Positions 6,577 to 12,367 of a stretch of 12,367 nt of DNA are shown one piece after another. Position numbers and translations under genes: made by a program. The notes under the pieces are model-generated. The model was not told where the DNA came from, did not search any database, and was given only the letters and a program-made list of their open reading frames with translations. Source of the stretch: CAZJPS01 sp964548055 (GTDB taxonomy: Bacteria > Patescibacteriota > Gracilibacteria > Peribacterales > Peribacteraceae); assembly GCA_964548055.1 (NCBI GenBank), contig CAZJPS010000037.1, positions 1 to 12,367 on the forward strand, given 5' to 3'. Every line of letters starts with the position of its first letter. Position 1 is the stretch's first letter.

Positions 6577-7519
6577 CCCCGTAAAATTCCCGATACCACG
6601 AAACAAATTTCGGTACCCCTTCGCGGATGGTGGTTTTGGGTTCGTATCCGAGCATTTTTTTGGCCTTCGTAATATCTGCCAAACTGGCGCGCACATCACC
6701 GGGTTGCATGGGTAAATATTCTTTTTTAGCATCTATTCCAACGCTCTTTTCTACCATTCTCACGTATTCCATCAATTCCTCTTGGCGGCCACATCCCAAA
6801 TTGAATACTTCTTCGGGATAATTTTTATCGAGAGCAGCAACAATGCCTGCCACAATGTCATCTACATAGGTAAAATCGCGCTGCATTTTTCCTTCGCCGA
6901 AAATTTGGAGAGGCTTATTGTGCAGCAGTGCATCAGTAAAGAGAAACAGCGCCATATCGGGGCGCCCGTAGGGTCCGTAGACCGTAAAGAATCGAAGACC
7001 AGTTACATGCATGCCATAGAGATGATGATATGTGTGGGCCATCAGCTCATTATCTTTCTTATTCATGCCATACAGAGAAAGCTGATCGTCTGTGCGGTCA
7101 TCTTCCGATGATGGTAATTTTGTATTTCCGCCGTATACAGAACTACTACTGGCATAGGTGAACCCTGCAATCTTCTGAATCCGTGCTTCATCTAACACTT
7201 CAAAAAATCCCTGGATGTTCGTGGAAATATATTCATCTGGATGATCAAATGCGTAGCGCACACCAGCAAGTGCTGCCAAATGGCACACGCGATCGCAGCC
7301 TTTCATGCATTTTCGGACAGTTTCGCGGTCTGTGATGTCGCCGCGGACGAATGTGAATCCTTTTTTCTTCGAAAGAATTTCCAAACGCTTTTCCTTCAAG
7401 CTTGGATCGTAGTATGGGCTTACGTTATCCAGACCAATCACTTCGTCACCTCGCTCTAAAAGATGAAGTATCGTGTGGAACCCGATGAACCCGGCGCAGC
7501 CTGTTAAAAAGACTTTCAT
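6572..7519 (-). CDS. UDP-glucuronate 4-epimerase-like NAD-dependent epimerase
   Basis: Cytoplasmic extended SDR enzyme predicted to interconvert UDP-glucuronate and UDP-galacturonate. It is 315 residues. The NAD motif TGCAGFIG is at 6-13, the DNVSPYYD segment at 31-38 is characteristic of this epimerase group, SSSSVYGG at 124-131 supplies the active-site Ser, and the catalytic pair is Tyr150 and Lys154 in YGMNK. RFFTVYGPYGRPDMA (176-190), QRDFTYVDDI (213-222) and MQPGDV (271-276) match UDP-glucuronate 4-epimerases well. The usual YGATK is YGMNK here, with both catalytic residues kept. The gene follows UDP-glucose dehydrogenase by 51 bases on the same strand, which supplies the substrate and strongly supports this activity over a simple GalE. 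It has its own -10-like hexamer six bases before ATG. Confidence 0.88.
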   Translation of the reverse strand: MKVFLTGCAGFIGFHTILHLLERGDEVIGLDNVSPYYDPSLKEKRLEILSKKKGFTFVRGDITDRETVRKCMKGCDRVCHLAALAGVRYAFDHPDEYISTNIQGFFEVLDEARIQKIAGFTYASSSSVYGGNTKLPSSEDDRTDDQLSLYGMNKKDNELMAHTYHHLYGMHVTGLRFFTVYGPYGRPDMALFLFTDALLHNKPLQIFGEGKMQRDFTYVDDIVAGIVAALDKNYPEEVFNLGCGRQEELMEYVRMVEKSVGIDAKKEYLPMQPGDVRASLADITKAKKMLGYEPKTTIREGVPKFVSWYREFYGV

Positions 7520-7525
7520 ACCAGC

Positions 7526-7531
7526 ATCATA
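7526..7531 (-). promoter_or_regulatory. -10 box TATGAT placed for a leaderless epimerase mRNA
   Basis: TATGAT matches TATAAT at five of six positions and stands exactly six bases before ATG 7519. A weak TTGCGC lies 16 bases upstream. It suggests the epimerase gene can be transcribed independently of ugd. Confidence 0.45.
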
Positions 7532-7570
7532 TGTAAGATTGTGTGTAGCGCAAAGCCAAAGTTATAGGAT

Positions 7571-8878
7571 TTAGAGCCCAATTCCGTGGTACTTCAACCC
7601 AGCTGCAGCTACTAATTCCGGTTCGTACACATTGCGACCATCAAATACATCCACTCCTTTCATCGCGGCTTTCAGATCACCTAAATCCGCTCCCCGGAAT
7701 ACATCCCATTCGGTAAGAACTACCAAAGCATCTGCACCTTTTGCGGCATCGAGAGGGGACACTACAAAATTCACGCTTTCCGGAAGAAGTTTTTTAGAAT
7801 TTTCCATCGCCTCGGGGTCAAAAGCTCTCACGGTATGTCCTGCTTTTATTAAAGCAGGAATTAAATCCAAGCTGGGTGCTTCACGCATATCATCGGTCTT
7901 TGGTTTAAACGCGAGCCCCCAAATTCCTACCGTCGCATTCTTAGGGAGAGATGCGAGAATGCGATCGAAGAATCTCCTTCGCTGGCGTGCATTAATCTGA
8001 TCGGTAGCTTCAACAATACTAAAATCTAAATTGTATTCTTTGGCTGTGGCCAGCAGTGCCTTCACGTCTTTGGGGAAGCAGCTCCCACCATATCCGATAC
8101 CGGCATGGAGGAACCGCGGACCGATACGGTCATCTAGCCCCATTCCTTTGGCAACGCTGCGTATATTGCCGCCTGTGAGTTCGCATAGTTCACTGAGCAT
8201 ATTGATGAAACTGATTTTGGTGGCGAGGAAAGCATTCGATGCATACTTCACAATTTCAGCGCTCTCGCGGCTCATGTAGACCATGGGTTTTCCTACTCTG
8301 GTAATTGGCAAATACAGCTCTCGCATCAGTTCCTTGGCATGTTCATCATTATTAATTCCTACTACGACACGGTCAGGCATTAATGTATCTGGCACAGCCA
8401 TTCCTTCTCGTAAAAATTCGGGGTTGGATACAACAGATACGCGATGCTTCACCCCTCGTTCGTTCAATATAGCCTGAATTCGTTCTTCACATTTCTTTCC
8501 TGTCCCCACCGGAACAGTAGATTTATTTACAAACACCACATTGTGATCGATATTCTTTGCGACCGTTTCAGCCACGGTGAACACTGCACGCAAATCAGCT
8601 TTGTATCCTTCGCCGGGAGGTGTTGCTACTGCAGAAAACACTACTTGCACATGTGGCAGCGCAGATGTGAGATCCGTGGTAAACGAAAGTAGTTTCGTCT
8701 GCAGTCCTTTTTGAATCAACTCCTCCAATCCCGGTTCAAAAATAGTACTTTTGCCGCTCTGCAACTTTTTCACTTTTGCTTCATCAATATCTACACCAAT
8801 GACGGTATGACCCAGTTCTGCAAAGCAAGCAGCGGATACAAGTCCTACGTAGCCAGTTCCAACGACAGCGATCTTCAT
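7571..8878 (-). CDS. ugd: UDP-glucose 6-dehydrogenase
   Basis: Oxidises UDP-glucose to UDP-glucuronate with two NAD+; cytoplasmic. It is 435 residues, the normal family length. The N-terminal Rossmann motif GTGYVGL is at 7-13, KSTVPVGTG at 119-127, NPEFLREG at 152-159, the central-domain helix with Lys211 in EIVKYASNAF at 208-217, and the catalytic Cys267 in GYGGSCFPKD (262-271). The C-terminal domain begins with GLAFKPKTDDMREAPS near 321-336, as in all Ugd proteins. Every key residue I can check is present. The downstream epimerase probably converts the product to UDP-galacturonate for surface polysaccharide. The start ATG is preceded by TATACT six bases away and by a C-rich telomere-like array in the place of a -35 box, so its expression may depend on that repeat. 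Confidence 0.96.
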   Translation of the reverse strand: MKIAVVGTGYVGLVSAACFAELGHTVIGVDIDEAKVKKLQSGKSTIFEPGLEELIQKGLQTKLLSFTTDLTSALPHVQVVFSAVATPPGEGYKADLRAVFTVAETVAKNIDHNVVFVNKSTVPVGTGKKCEERIQAILNERGVKHRVSVVSNPEFLREGMAVPDTLMPDRVVVGINNDEHAKELMRELYLPITRVGKPMVYMSRESAEIVKYASNAFLATKISFINMLSELCELTGGNIRSVAKGMGLDDRIGPRFLHAGIGYGGSCFPKDVKALLATAKEYNLDFSIVEATDQINARQRRRFFDRILASLPKNATVGIWGLAFKPKTDDMREAPSLDLIPALIKAGHTVRAFDPEAMENSKKLLPESVNFVVSPLDAAKGADALVVLTEWDVFRGADLGDLKAAMKGVDVFDGRNVYEPELVAAAGLKYHGIGL

Positions 8879-8884
8879 GCAAGG

Positions 8885-8890
8885 AGTATA
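8885..8890 (-). promoter_or_regulatory. -10 box TATACT placed for a leaderless ugd mRNA
   Basis: TATACT matches TATAAT at five of six positions and lies exactly six bases before ATG 8878. The CCCTAA-type repeat begins immediately upstream, so no TTGACA-like -35 box is present at normal spacing. Confidence 0.5.
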
Positions 8891-8936
8891 GGGTTAGGGT
8901 TAGGGCTAGGGCTAGGGATTAGGGACTAGGGCTAGG
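8891..8936 (+). repeat. Telomere-like TTAGGG/CTAGGG array, predicted G-quadruplex
   Basis: Seven GGG runs (starting at 8891, 8897, 8903, 8909, 8915, 8922 and 8929) plus a final GG are separated by three or four bases, as TTAGGG, CTAGGG, ATTAGGG and ACTAGGG units. This is enough for a G-quadruplex on the plus strand, which is the template strand of ugd. The array directly abuts the ugd -10 box. Confidence 0.85.
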
Positions 8937-9016
8937 AAAGAAGAGCTCTTTTGTATTGTGTTCTAAGCTCAATCCTTGAATTGTTTCCAAAATCCTAATC
9001 CCTAATCCCTAGCCCT
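8908..9016. repeat. 18-bp perfect inverted repeat around the divergent promoter region
   Basis: AGGGCTAGGGATTAGGGA at 8908-8925 is the exact reverse complement of 8999-9016; after one mismatch four more bases pair. The 73-base interval holds a ten-base palindrome AAGAGCTCTT (8941-8950). The right end, read on the minus strand, starts GTAGGGCT. The element fills most of the space between the divergent ugd and adenosine kinase genes and looks like an inserted non-coding repeat. Confidence 0.8.
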
Positions 9017-9041
9017 ACTTCGATTGAACTATTATTTCTGC

Positions 9042-9047
9042 TAGGCT
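9042..9047 (+). promoter_or_regulatory. Extended -10 box TGCTAGGCT before the adenosine kinase gene
   Basis: TAGGCT, preceded by TGC as in extended -10 promoters, ends exactly six bases before ATG 9054. The hexamer itself is a weak TATAAT match (three of six). An alternative -10, TATTAT, lies at 9030-9035. Confidence 0.35.
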
Positions 9048-9053
9048 CACGTC

Positions 9054-10004
9054 ATGAAAATCCTTGTGACCGGTTCCATCGCATACGATCTCCTCCTCAA
9101 TTACGAAGGCTCATTTGCGGATGCTATAGATCCTGCTCATTTACATGAGCTTTCCATGGCTTTTGTTACTCCTCGTTTTGCCAGGCATCACGGTGGAACG
9201 GCAGCCAACATCGCGTGGAATTTGAGGCTGCTCCATCAGGATTCTTTACTTGTGGGAACTGTAGGAAATGATGGAGGATCGTACGTGGAGTTACTTCGAG
9301 AGAGAGGAGTGGCAGTGGAGAATATTGAAAAAATAGATAGTGCAGCATCTTCCACGGCCATTGTGGCAACGGATAAGAACGAAAGGCAGATTACCTTTTA
9401 CCACCCCGGTGCAGATTCCAAAGGAACGTGGCCCGAAAAACTTTCAGACGATAGAGATGATATTTCATTCGCGATCATCAGCCCTCGCGATGCGCGGTTG
9501 ATGATGGAAGCAGTACAATGGTGCATTACATTTGGGATTCCCTATCTCTTCGATCCCGGCCAACAAGTGTTGGCGCTAAGCCGCGATGATCTTTTAAAAG
9601 CTATTCGTGGAAGCAGAGGAGTAATTACGAATGCCTACGAATGGCAGCTACTCTCTGAGCGAACAGGCTTTTCGACCGATGCGCTCCTTACAGAAACGCA
9701 TCTGCTCATCATTACGCACGGAGAAGCAGGCCTTACCCTCTATACCCCCAAGGATACAATTGTGCTGCACGCATGCAGAGCAGAAAAAGTAGTGAATCCA
9801 ACCGGAGCAGGAGATGCGCTTCGCGCTGGAATTCTCACAGGTCTCGCTGCGGGCTGGCCACTCAAACATTGTGGCCAATTGGGCGCCGCAATGGGATCGT
9901 TTGTCGTGGAACACGAAGGAACTCTGCTCGATTTTTTGGATATAAACGATGTGATTGGAAGGGCAGAAGTAACCTATGGGGAAGCTTTACCAGAGTTTTC
10001 TTGA
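9054..10004 (+). CDS. adoK: Adenosine kinase, PfkB/ribokinase family (AdoK type)
   Basis: Phosphorylates adenosine to AMP with ATP; cytoplasmic. It is 316 residues, normal for the family. The start MKILVTGSIAYD and the segments GGTAANIAWNL (47-57), LFDPGQQ (165-171), NAYEWQLLSERTGFS (193-207) and NPTGAGDALRAG (248-259, with catalytic Asp254) line up by eye with mycobacterial-type adenosine kinase rather than with ribokinase or fructokinase. Asn248 replaces the usual Asp of the DPTGAGD motif. The next gene on the same strand is S-adenosylhomocysteinase, whose product adenosine would be removed by this kinase, pulling SAH hydrolysis forward. The gene is flanked on both sides by heptad-based inverted repeats. 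No Shine-Dalgarno; ATG 9054 agrees with the family N-terminus. Confidence 0.9.
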   Translation: MKILVTGSIAYDLLLNYEGSFADAIDPAHLHELSMAFVTPRFARHHGGTAANIAWNLRLLHQDSLLVGTVGNDGGSYVELLRERGVAVENIEKIDSAASSTAIVATDKNERQITFYHPGADSKGTWPEKLSDDRDDISFAIISPRDARLMMEAVQWCITFGIPYLFDPGQQVLALSRDDLLKAIRGSRGVITNAYEWQLLSERTGFSTDALLTETHLLIITHGEAGLTLYTPKDTIVLHACRAEKVVNPTGAGDALRAGILTGLAAGWPLKHCGQLGAAMGSFVVEHEGTLLDFLDINDVIGRAEVTYGEALPEFS

Positions 10005-10025
10005 GATGGCACTGTTCTACTACTT

Positions 10026-10095
10026 GAGTAAATCCCAAGGTCCAAATCCCAAATCCCATTGTTTTGATTTGGTCCTTGGGATTTGGGATTTACTC
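10026..10095. repeat. Large imperfect palindrome of AATCCCA heptads between adoK and ahcY
   Basis: GAGTAAATCCCAA (10026-10038) and TTGGGATTTACTC (10083-10095) are perfect 13-base inverted arms. Inside, AAGGTCCAAATC (10037-10048) pairs with GATTTGGTCCTT (10066-10077) with one mismatch. The arms consist of tandem AAATCCC heptads, one base different from the AATCCCT heptads upstream of adoK. The right arm lies 23 bases before the ahcY start and could form a hairpin in a read-through transcript. Confidence 0.85.
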
Positions 10096-10106
10096 TAGTT
10101 TTCTGT

Positions 10107-10112
10107 TACTCT
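10107..10112 (+). promoter_or_regulatory. -10-like TACTCT placed for a leaderless ahcY mRNA
   Basis: TACTCT ends exactly six bases before ATG 10119, in the same register as the other hexamers here, but matches TATAAT at only three positions. TTGGGA from the palindrome arm (10083-10088) lies 18 bases upstream and could serve as -35 box. Confidence 0.3.
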
Positions 10113-10118
10113 CCTCCT

Positions 10119-11369
10119 ATGTCCTCCATCAAAGACCCCACCCTCGCCCCACAAGGCAAACTGAACCTGGAAATTGCTGAGCGCCGTATGGGTGCACTTA
10201 TGAAAGTTCGTGAGAAATTTTCTAAGGAAAAACCATTCAAAGGTCTTACCATTGGAATGGCACTGCACGTTACCAAGGAAACGGGAATTTTAGTGCGCAC
10301 GCTGGTAGCTGGTGGTGCAAAAGTAGCTATTACTGGTTGTAATCCTCTCAGTACGCAAGATGATATTGCCGCTGCATTGGCTGAGGAAAAGGATGTGCAG
10401 GTGTGGGCGTATAAAGGTGAAAGCAAAGAGGATTACTACAAGTACTTAACAGCAGTGATTGAAACTGAGCCAGATATCACCATTGATGATGGTTGCGATT
10501 TGGTGACAGAAATTCACCGTAAGCACAAGCACCTGCTTCCAAAGCTGATTGGTGGATGTGAGGAAACTACAACAGGAATTATTCGTTTGCAGAGCATGCA
10601 GAGGGATGTAGAACTTAAAATCCCCATGATCGCGGTGAACGATAACAAAACGAAACACCTGATGGATAACTACTACGGCACGGGCCAATCTACCTTCGAT
10701 GGAATTTTGCGTTCTACGAACCTTTTGATTGCTGGAAAAGTGGTTGTAGTACTTGGCTACGGCAGCTGTGGAAAGGGTGTTGCTCTGCGTGCAAAAGGAA
10801 TGGGAGCTCAGGTGATCGTGACAGAAGTAGATGCATTCGCAGCACTTCAAGCTGCAATGGATGGTCACCGTGTGATGAAAATGGAAGATGCTGCATCAGA
10901 AGGTGATTTGTTCATCACTGTCACGGGAAACTTACACGTGATCAGGTGGGAGCATATGGAAAAAATGAAAGACAACGCAGTAGTGTGTAACTCCGGTCAT
11001 TTCGATTGCGAAATTGATTTAAGTACACTGGAAAAGAAAGCAAAAGGGAAGCGACGTGTTCGTCATTACTTAGATGAATACCAGCTTTCCGGGAAAGTGA
11101 TCTACGTAGCTGGCGAAGGACGCCTTGTGAACTTAGCATCAGCGGAAGGTCACCCAAGCGAAGTGATGAGCCTCAGTTTCTGTGGCCAAGCTCTTGCCTG
11201 TGAGTATCTGGTTCAGCATAAAGGAAAACTGCAGCCAGGTGTGATTACTCTTCCGCCCGAAATCGATGATTATATTTCCAAGCTCCAGTTAGAAGCGATG
11301 GGCTTGGAGATGGATGTGCTCACACCGGAGCAGAAAAAGTATTTGGAGAGTTGGGAGGAGGGGACATAA
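10119..11369 (+). CDS. ahcY: S-adenosylhomocysteinase, short type
   Basis: NAD-dependent, reversible hydrolysis of S-adenosylhomocysteine to adenosine and homocysteine; clears the inhibitor made by methyltransferases. From ATG 10119 it is 416 residues. Seen are CNPLSTQDD (74-82), GGCEETTTG (145-153), the substrate-site NDNKTKHLMDNYYGTGQS (174-191, with Lys177), the NAD motif GYGSCGKG (213-220), GHFDCEI (293-299) and AEGHPSEVMSLSF (342-354). The C-terminus stops at YLESWEEGT and lacks the Tyr-containing tail (HYRY type) of long bacterial and eukaryotic enzymes, as in archaeal and Thermotoga-like short forms. The frame is open back to TTG 10083, but that extension lies in the palindrome; ATG 10119 fits the family. 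It pairs functionally with the upstream adenosine kinase. Confidence 0.96.
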   Translation: MSSIKDPTLAPQGKLNLEIAERRMGALMKVREKFSKEKPFKGLTIGMALHVTKETGILVRTLVAGGAKVAITGCNPLSTQDDIAAALAEEKDVQVWAYKGESKEDYYKYLTAVIETEPDITIDDGCDLVTEIHRKHKHLLPKLIGGCEETTTGIIRLQSMQRDVELKIPMIAVNDNKTKHLMDNYYGTGQSTFDGILRSTNLLIAGKVVVVLGYGSCGKGVALRAKGMGAQVIVTEVDAFAALQAAMDGHRVMKMEDAASEGDLFITVTGNLHVIRWEHMEKMKDNAVVCNSGHFDCEIDLSTLEKKAKGKRRVRHYLDEYQLSGKVIYVAGEGRLVNLASAEGHPSEVMSLSFCGQALACEYLVQHKGKLQPGVITLPPEIDDYISKLQLEAMGLEMDVLTPEQKKYLESWEEGT

Positions 11370-11384
11370 AAAATGCCTGTCCCC
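11360..11384 (+). repeat. Alternative hairpin GGGGACA / TGTCCCC over the ahcY stop
   Basis: GGGGACA (11360-11366) and TGTCCCC (11378-11384) form a perfect seven-base-pair stem with the ahcY stop codon in the loop. It competes with the hairpin at 11375-11398 because both use TGTCCC, so the two structures exclude each other. Confidence 0.4.
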
Positions 11385-11398
11385 ATGAGGGACCAGGC
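11368..11398 (-). terminator. Intrinsic terminator on the minus strand
   Basis: Read on the minus strand, 11398-11375 folds into a GC-rich hairpin: five pairs, one bulged G, four pairs and a five-base loop TCATG, with arms GCCTGGTCCC and GGGACAGGC. One A and then six T follow (11373-11368). This is a normal rho-independent terminator for transcription coming from the right. No minus-strand gene is seen there, so it may end an antisense or non-coding RNA and protect ahcY from it. Confidence 0.5.
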
Positions 11399-11546
11399 GC
11401 TGGAGCACTGCACCTTGGCCCCCTGTGCAAGCGTCCATGTATGGCATTCAGGGCATCCCCTGGATAAGTTTGTGAGGCAAACTGAGAGTGTATCTAGTAT
11501 CTTTTGCAATCCTCTAATGAAGAGGAAGAAGAAATTTTTTAGCTAA
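11373..11546 (+). CDS. Possible 57-residue ORF in the structured region after ahcY
   Basis: An open frame from ATG 11373 to TAA 11546 encodes 57 residues starting MPVPMRDQALEHC and ending RKKKFFS. AGGAGG at 11356-11361, inside the end of ahcY, is the best Shine-Dalgarno match in the window, but it is 11 bases away and most genes here have none. The same DNA forms several hairpins and reads on the other strand into a terminator, so RNA structure may explain it better than coding. No similarity recognised. Low confidence. Confidence 0.2.
   Translation: MPVPMRDQALEHCTLAPCASVHVWHSGHPLDKFVRQTESVSSIFCNPLMKRKKKFFS
11467..11483. repeat. Hairpin AGTTTG / CAAACT in the structured region
   Basis: Perfect six-base arms around TGAGG. 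With CAGGG-CATC-CCCTG (near 11449-11462), TGCAC/GTGCA (near 11412-11432) and the outer AATGCC/GGCATT pair (11372-11377 with 11445-11450) it makes 11372-11483 an unusually pairable stretch on both strands. Confidence 0.4.
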
Positions 11547-11607
11547 CTACAAACAAAAAGAGATAAGACACCCAGATTTTGTTGCGTTAGAGAAAGGCAT
11601 ATTTAAA

Positions 11608-11802
11608 ATGCCGTCACTTTTCATCTTTATGCAGTACTCAGCTGAATATTTTCAGGGTTTTCGTCAGAAGTCAGTTGATCAAAAGAAGATCGCAGAGGCT
11701 GATATGCAAACCAAAGAACTATCAATGGTAGCACGTCAGCCATTATTAAGGCGCAACTTCATTGCCCTCTTTTCAAGACGTGAATTACACAAAAAAGCAT
11801 AA
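11608..11802 (+). CDS. Small unknown protein, 64 residues
   Basis: Not recognised. The predicted protein starts MPSLFIFMQYSAEYF, is basic in its C-terminal half (QPLLRRNFIALFSRRELHKKA) and has no clear membrane segment. There is no Shine-Dalgarno before ATG 11608. The start context TTTAAAATGCCG resembles those of the two genes that follow. A second in-frame ATG is at 11629. The surrounding DNA is more AT-rich than the metabolic genes upstream. It could be a genuine small gene or a chance frame; position in a same-strand series is the main support. Confidence 0.35.
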   Translation: MPSLFIFMQYSAEYFQGFRQKSVDQKKIAEADMQTKELSMVARQPLLRRNFIALFSRRELHKKA

Positions 11803-11889
11803 GAGGTTAGAAGATTTTTATGGCTTGTGTAAAAGTAAAAGTGCGCTTTTTATACCTATTTCATTGACCAAGATAGAAACATTCTTAGA

Positions 11890-12327
11890 ATGCCCAAAAT
11901 TCTTTTCCTTTATCCTATGACGCATTCCTTCGAAAATACTAATTACAAAACGTGTTATTCTGAGCTTTTAGAACCACTAGAAGTGAATGGGATGGTAAGA
12001 TCCAGAGTAACTGAGGAGGAGTTTAATGCTTTAAGACAGGAGGTTGGGGAAAAATTTTTCAAAGAAAATGTTCGGCTAAACAGTAGAGATGTCGGCGCTT
12101 ATACGATGATTCAGGAATTGGAAAGGCGTGGAGTTCCCTTAACAGGGTACCGTCCATCCTCTAGTGCAACAACAAAAACTCTTGAATCTGTTAAAAATAA
12201 TCGAAATGAGTACCAGCCTCTTCAGCAAGTTTCGTACTATAATGATAAAGGTACGTTTGCTATGCCAGTGAGTATAGAAGCTCGCAGGCAACTTGCAGCA
12301 AAGTTTGCCAGTAAGCGAAAAAAATAA
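11890..12327 (+). CDS. Unknown soluble protein, 145 residues
   Basis: Not recognised. It begins MPKILFLYPMTHSF and has a polar, charged remainder with an acidic helix-like segment (about 40-58, EEEFNALRQEVGEKFFKEN), a Ser/Thr/Asn-rich middle and a basic C-terminus (ARRQLAAKFASKRKK) that could bind nucleic acid or membrane. No signal peptide or transmembrane helix. There is no Shine-Dalgarno. TTGACC (11864-11869) and TAGAAT (11886-11891), 16 bases apart, look like a promoter, but the -10 box overlaps the ATG at 11890, so either the promoter is not used or translation starts at Met10 (ATG 11917). A following gene begins eight bases after the stop. Confidence 0.6.
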   Translation: MPKILFLYPMTHSFENTNYKTCYSELLEPLEVNGMVRSRVTEEEFNALRQEVGEKFFKENVRLNSRDVGAYTMIQELERRGVPLTGYRPSSSATTKTLESVKNNRNEYQPLQQVSYYNDKGTFAMPVSIEARRQLAAKFASKRKK

Positions 12328-12334
12328 TTTAAGA

Positions 12335-12367
12335 ATGCCCACTTCTACTCCAAAAGCGGCAGCGGAC
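12335..12367 (+). CDS. Start of a further gene, cut by the window edge
   Basis: ATG 12335 opens a frame (MPTSTPKAAAD) that runs off the window. It starts seven bases after the preceding stop and has the start context TTTAAGAATGCCC, nearly the same as the gene before it. Eleven codons are too few to identify a product. Confidence 0.35.
   Translation, partial: MPTSTPKAAAD

Noticed and set aside
10005..10118. SAH riboswitch before ahcY
   Set aside because: The interval is dominated by the AAATCCC palindrome and the promoter appears to give a leaderless mRNA. I see no conserved SAH riboswitch core.
1..12367. Alternative genetic code with UGA read as glycine, as in some CPR lineages
   Set aside because: TGA ends the first gene, the transposase and adenosine kinase at the lengths expected, and no in-frame TGA interrupts any recognised gene.

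Overview
The window looks like a stretch of bacterial chromosome. The standard genetic code fits: TGA closes the adenosine kinase gene, the REP transposase gene and the first gene at their expected ends. Genes are compact and almost none has a Shine-Dalgarno sequence. Five well-identified genes have a TANNNT hexamer exactly six bases before the start codon, the layout expected for leaderless mRNAs. Together with a short-type S-adenosylhomocysteinase, a REP-associated transposase and a dense set of surface-glycan genes, this suggests a Patescibacteria/CPR-type bacterium (for example a Peribacteria-like lineage). That assignment is inference. No rRNA, tRNA or CRISPR array was seen.

Layout. 1-1258 (+): the tail of an unrecognised gene, overlapping by ATGA a GT-A glycosyltransferase. 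1268-2909 (-): an NAD-dependent sugar epimerase/dehydratase downstream of an unknown membrane-anchored coiled-coil protein. 2989-5565 (+): a tight three-gene cassette of a polyprenyl-phosphate glycosyltransferase fused to a GtrA flippase-like domain, a 106-aa single-pass membrane protein, and a GT-C/PMT-like polytopic glycosyltransferase. 5677-6571: a RAYT (Y1 HUH) transposase followed by a REP hairpin with a GTAG end and a 66-bp tandem repeat. 6572-8878 (-): UDP-glucose 6-dehydrogenase followed by a UDP-glucuronate 4-epimerase-like enzyme, predicted to make UDP-GlcA and then UDP-GalA. 8879-9053: a divergent promoter region carrying a telomere-like (TTAGGG-type) array inside an inverted repeat. 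9054-11369 (+): an AdoK-type adenosine kinase and S-adenosylhomocysteinase, separated by a second large palindrome built from AATCCCA heptads. 11370-12367: a highly structured stretch with a minus-strand intrinsic terminator, then small unrecognised genes.

How it fits together. The left and centre form a surface-glycan module: UDP-sugar supply (Ugd, epimerases), cytoplasmic GT-A transfer, and a Gtr-like route in which a sugar is loaded on a lipid phosphate, flipped, and added outside by a GT-C enzyme. The right side is the S-adenosylhomocysteine clearance pathway: SAH is split to adenosine plus homocysteine, and adenosine is removed as AMP. The most unusual signals are the leaderless promoter pattern, the two heptad-based inverted repeats flanking the adenosine kinase gene, the RAYT/REP/66-bp repeat block, and the candidate antisense structured RNA after ahcY.
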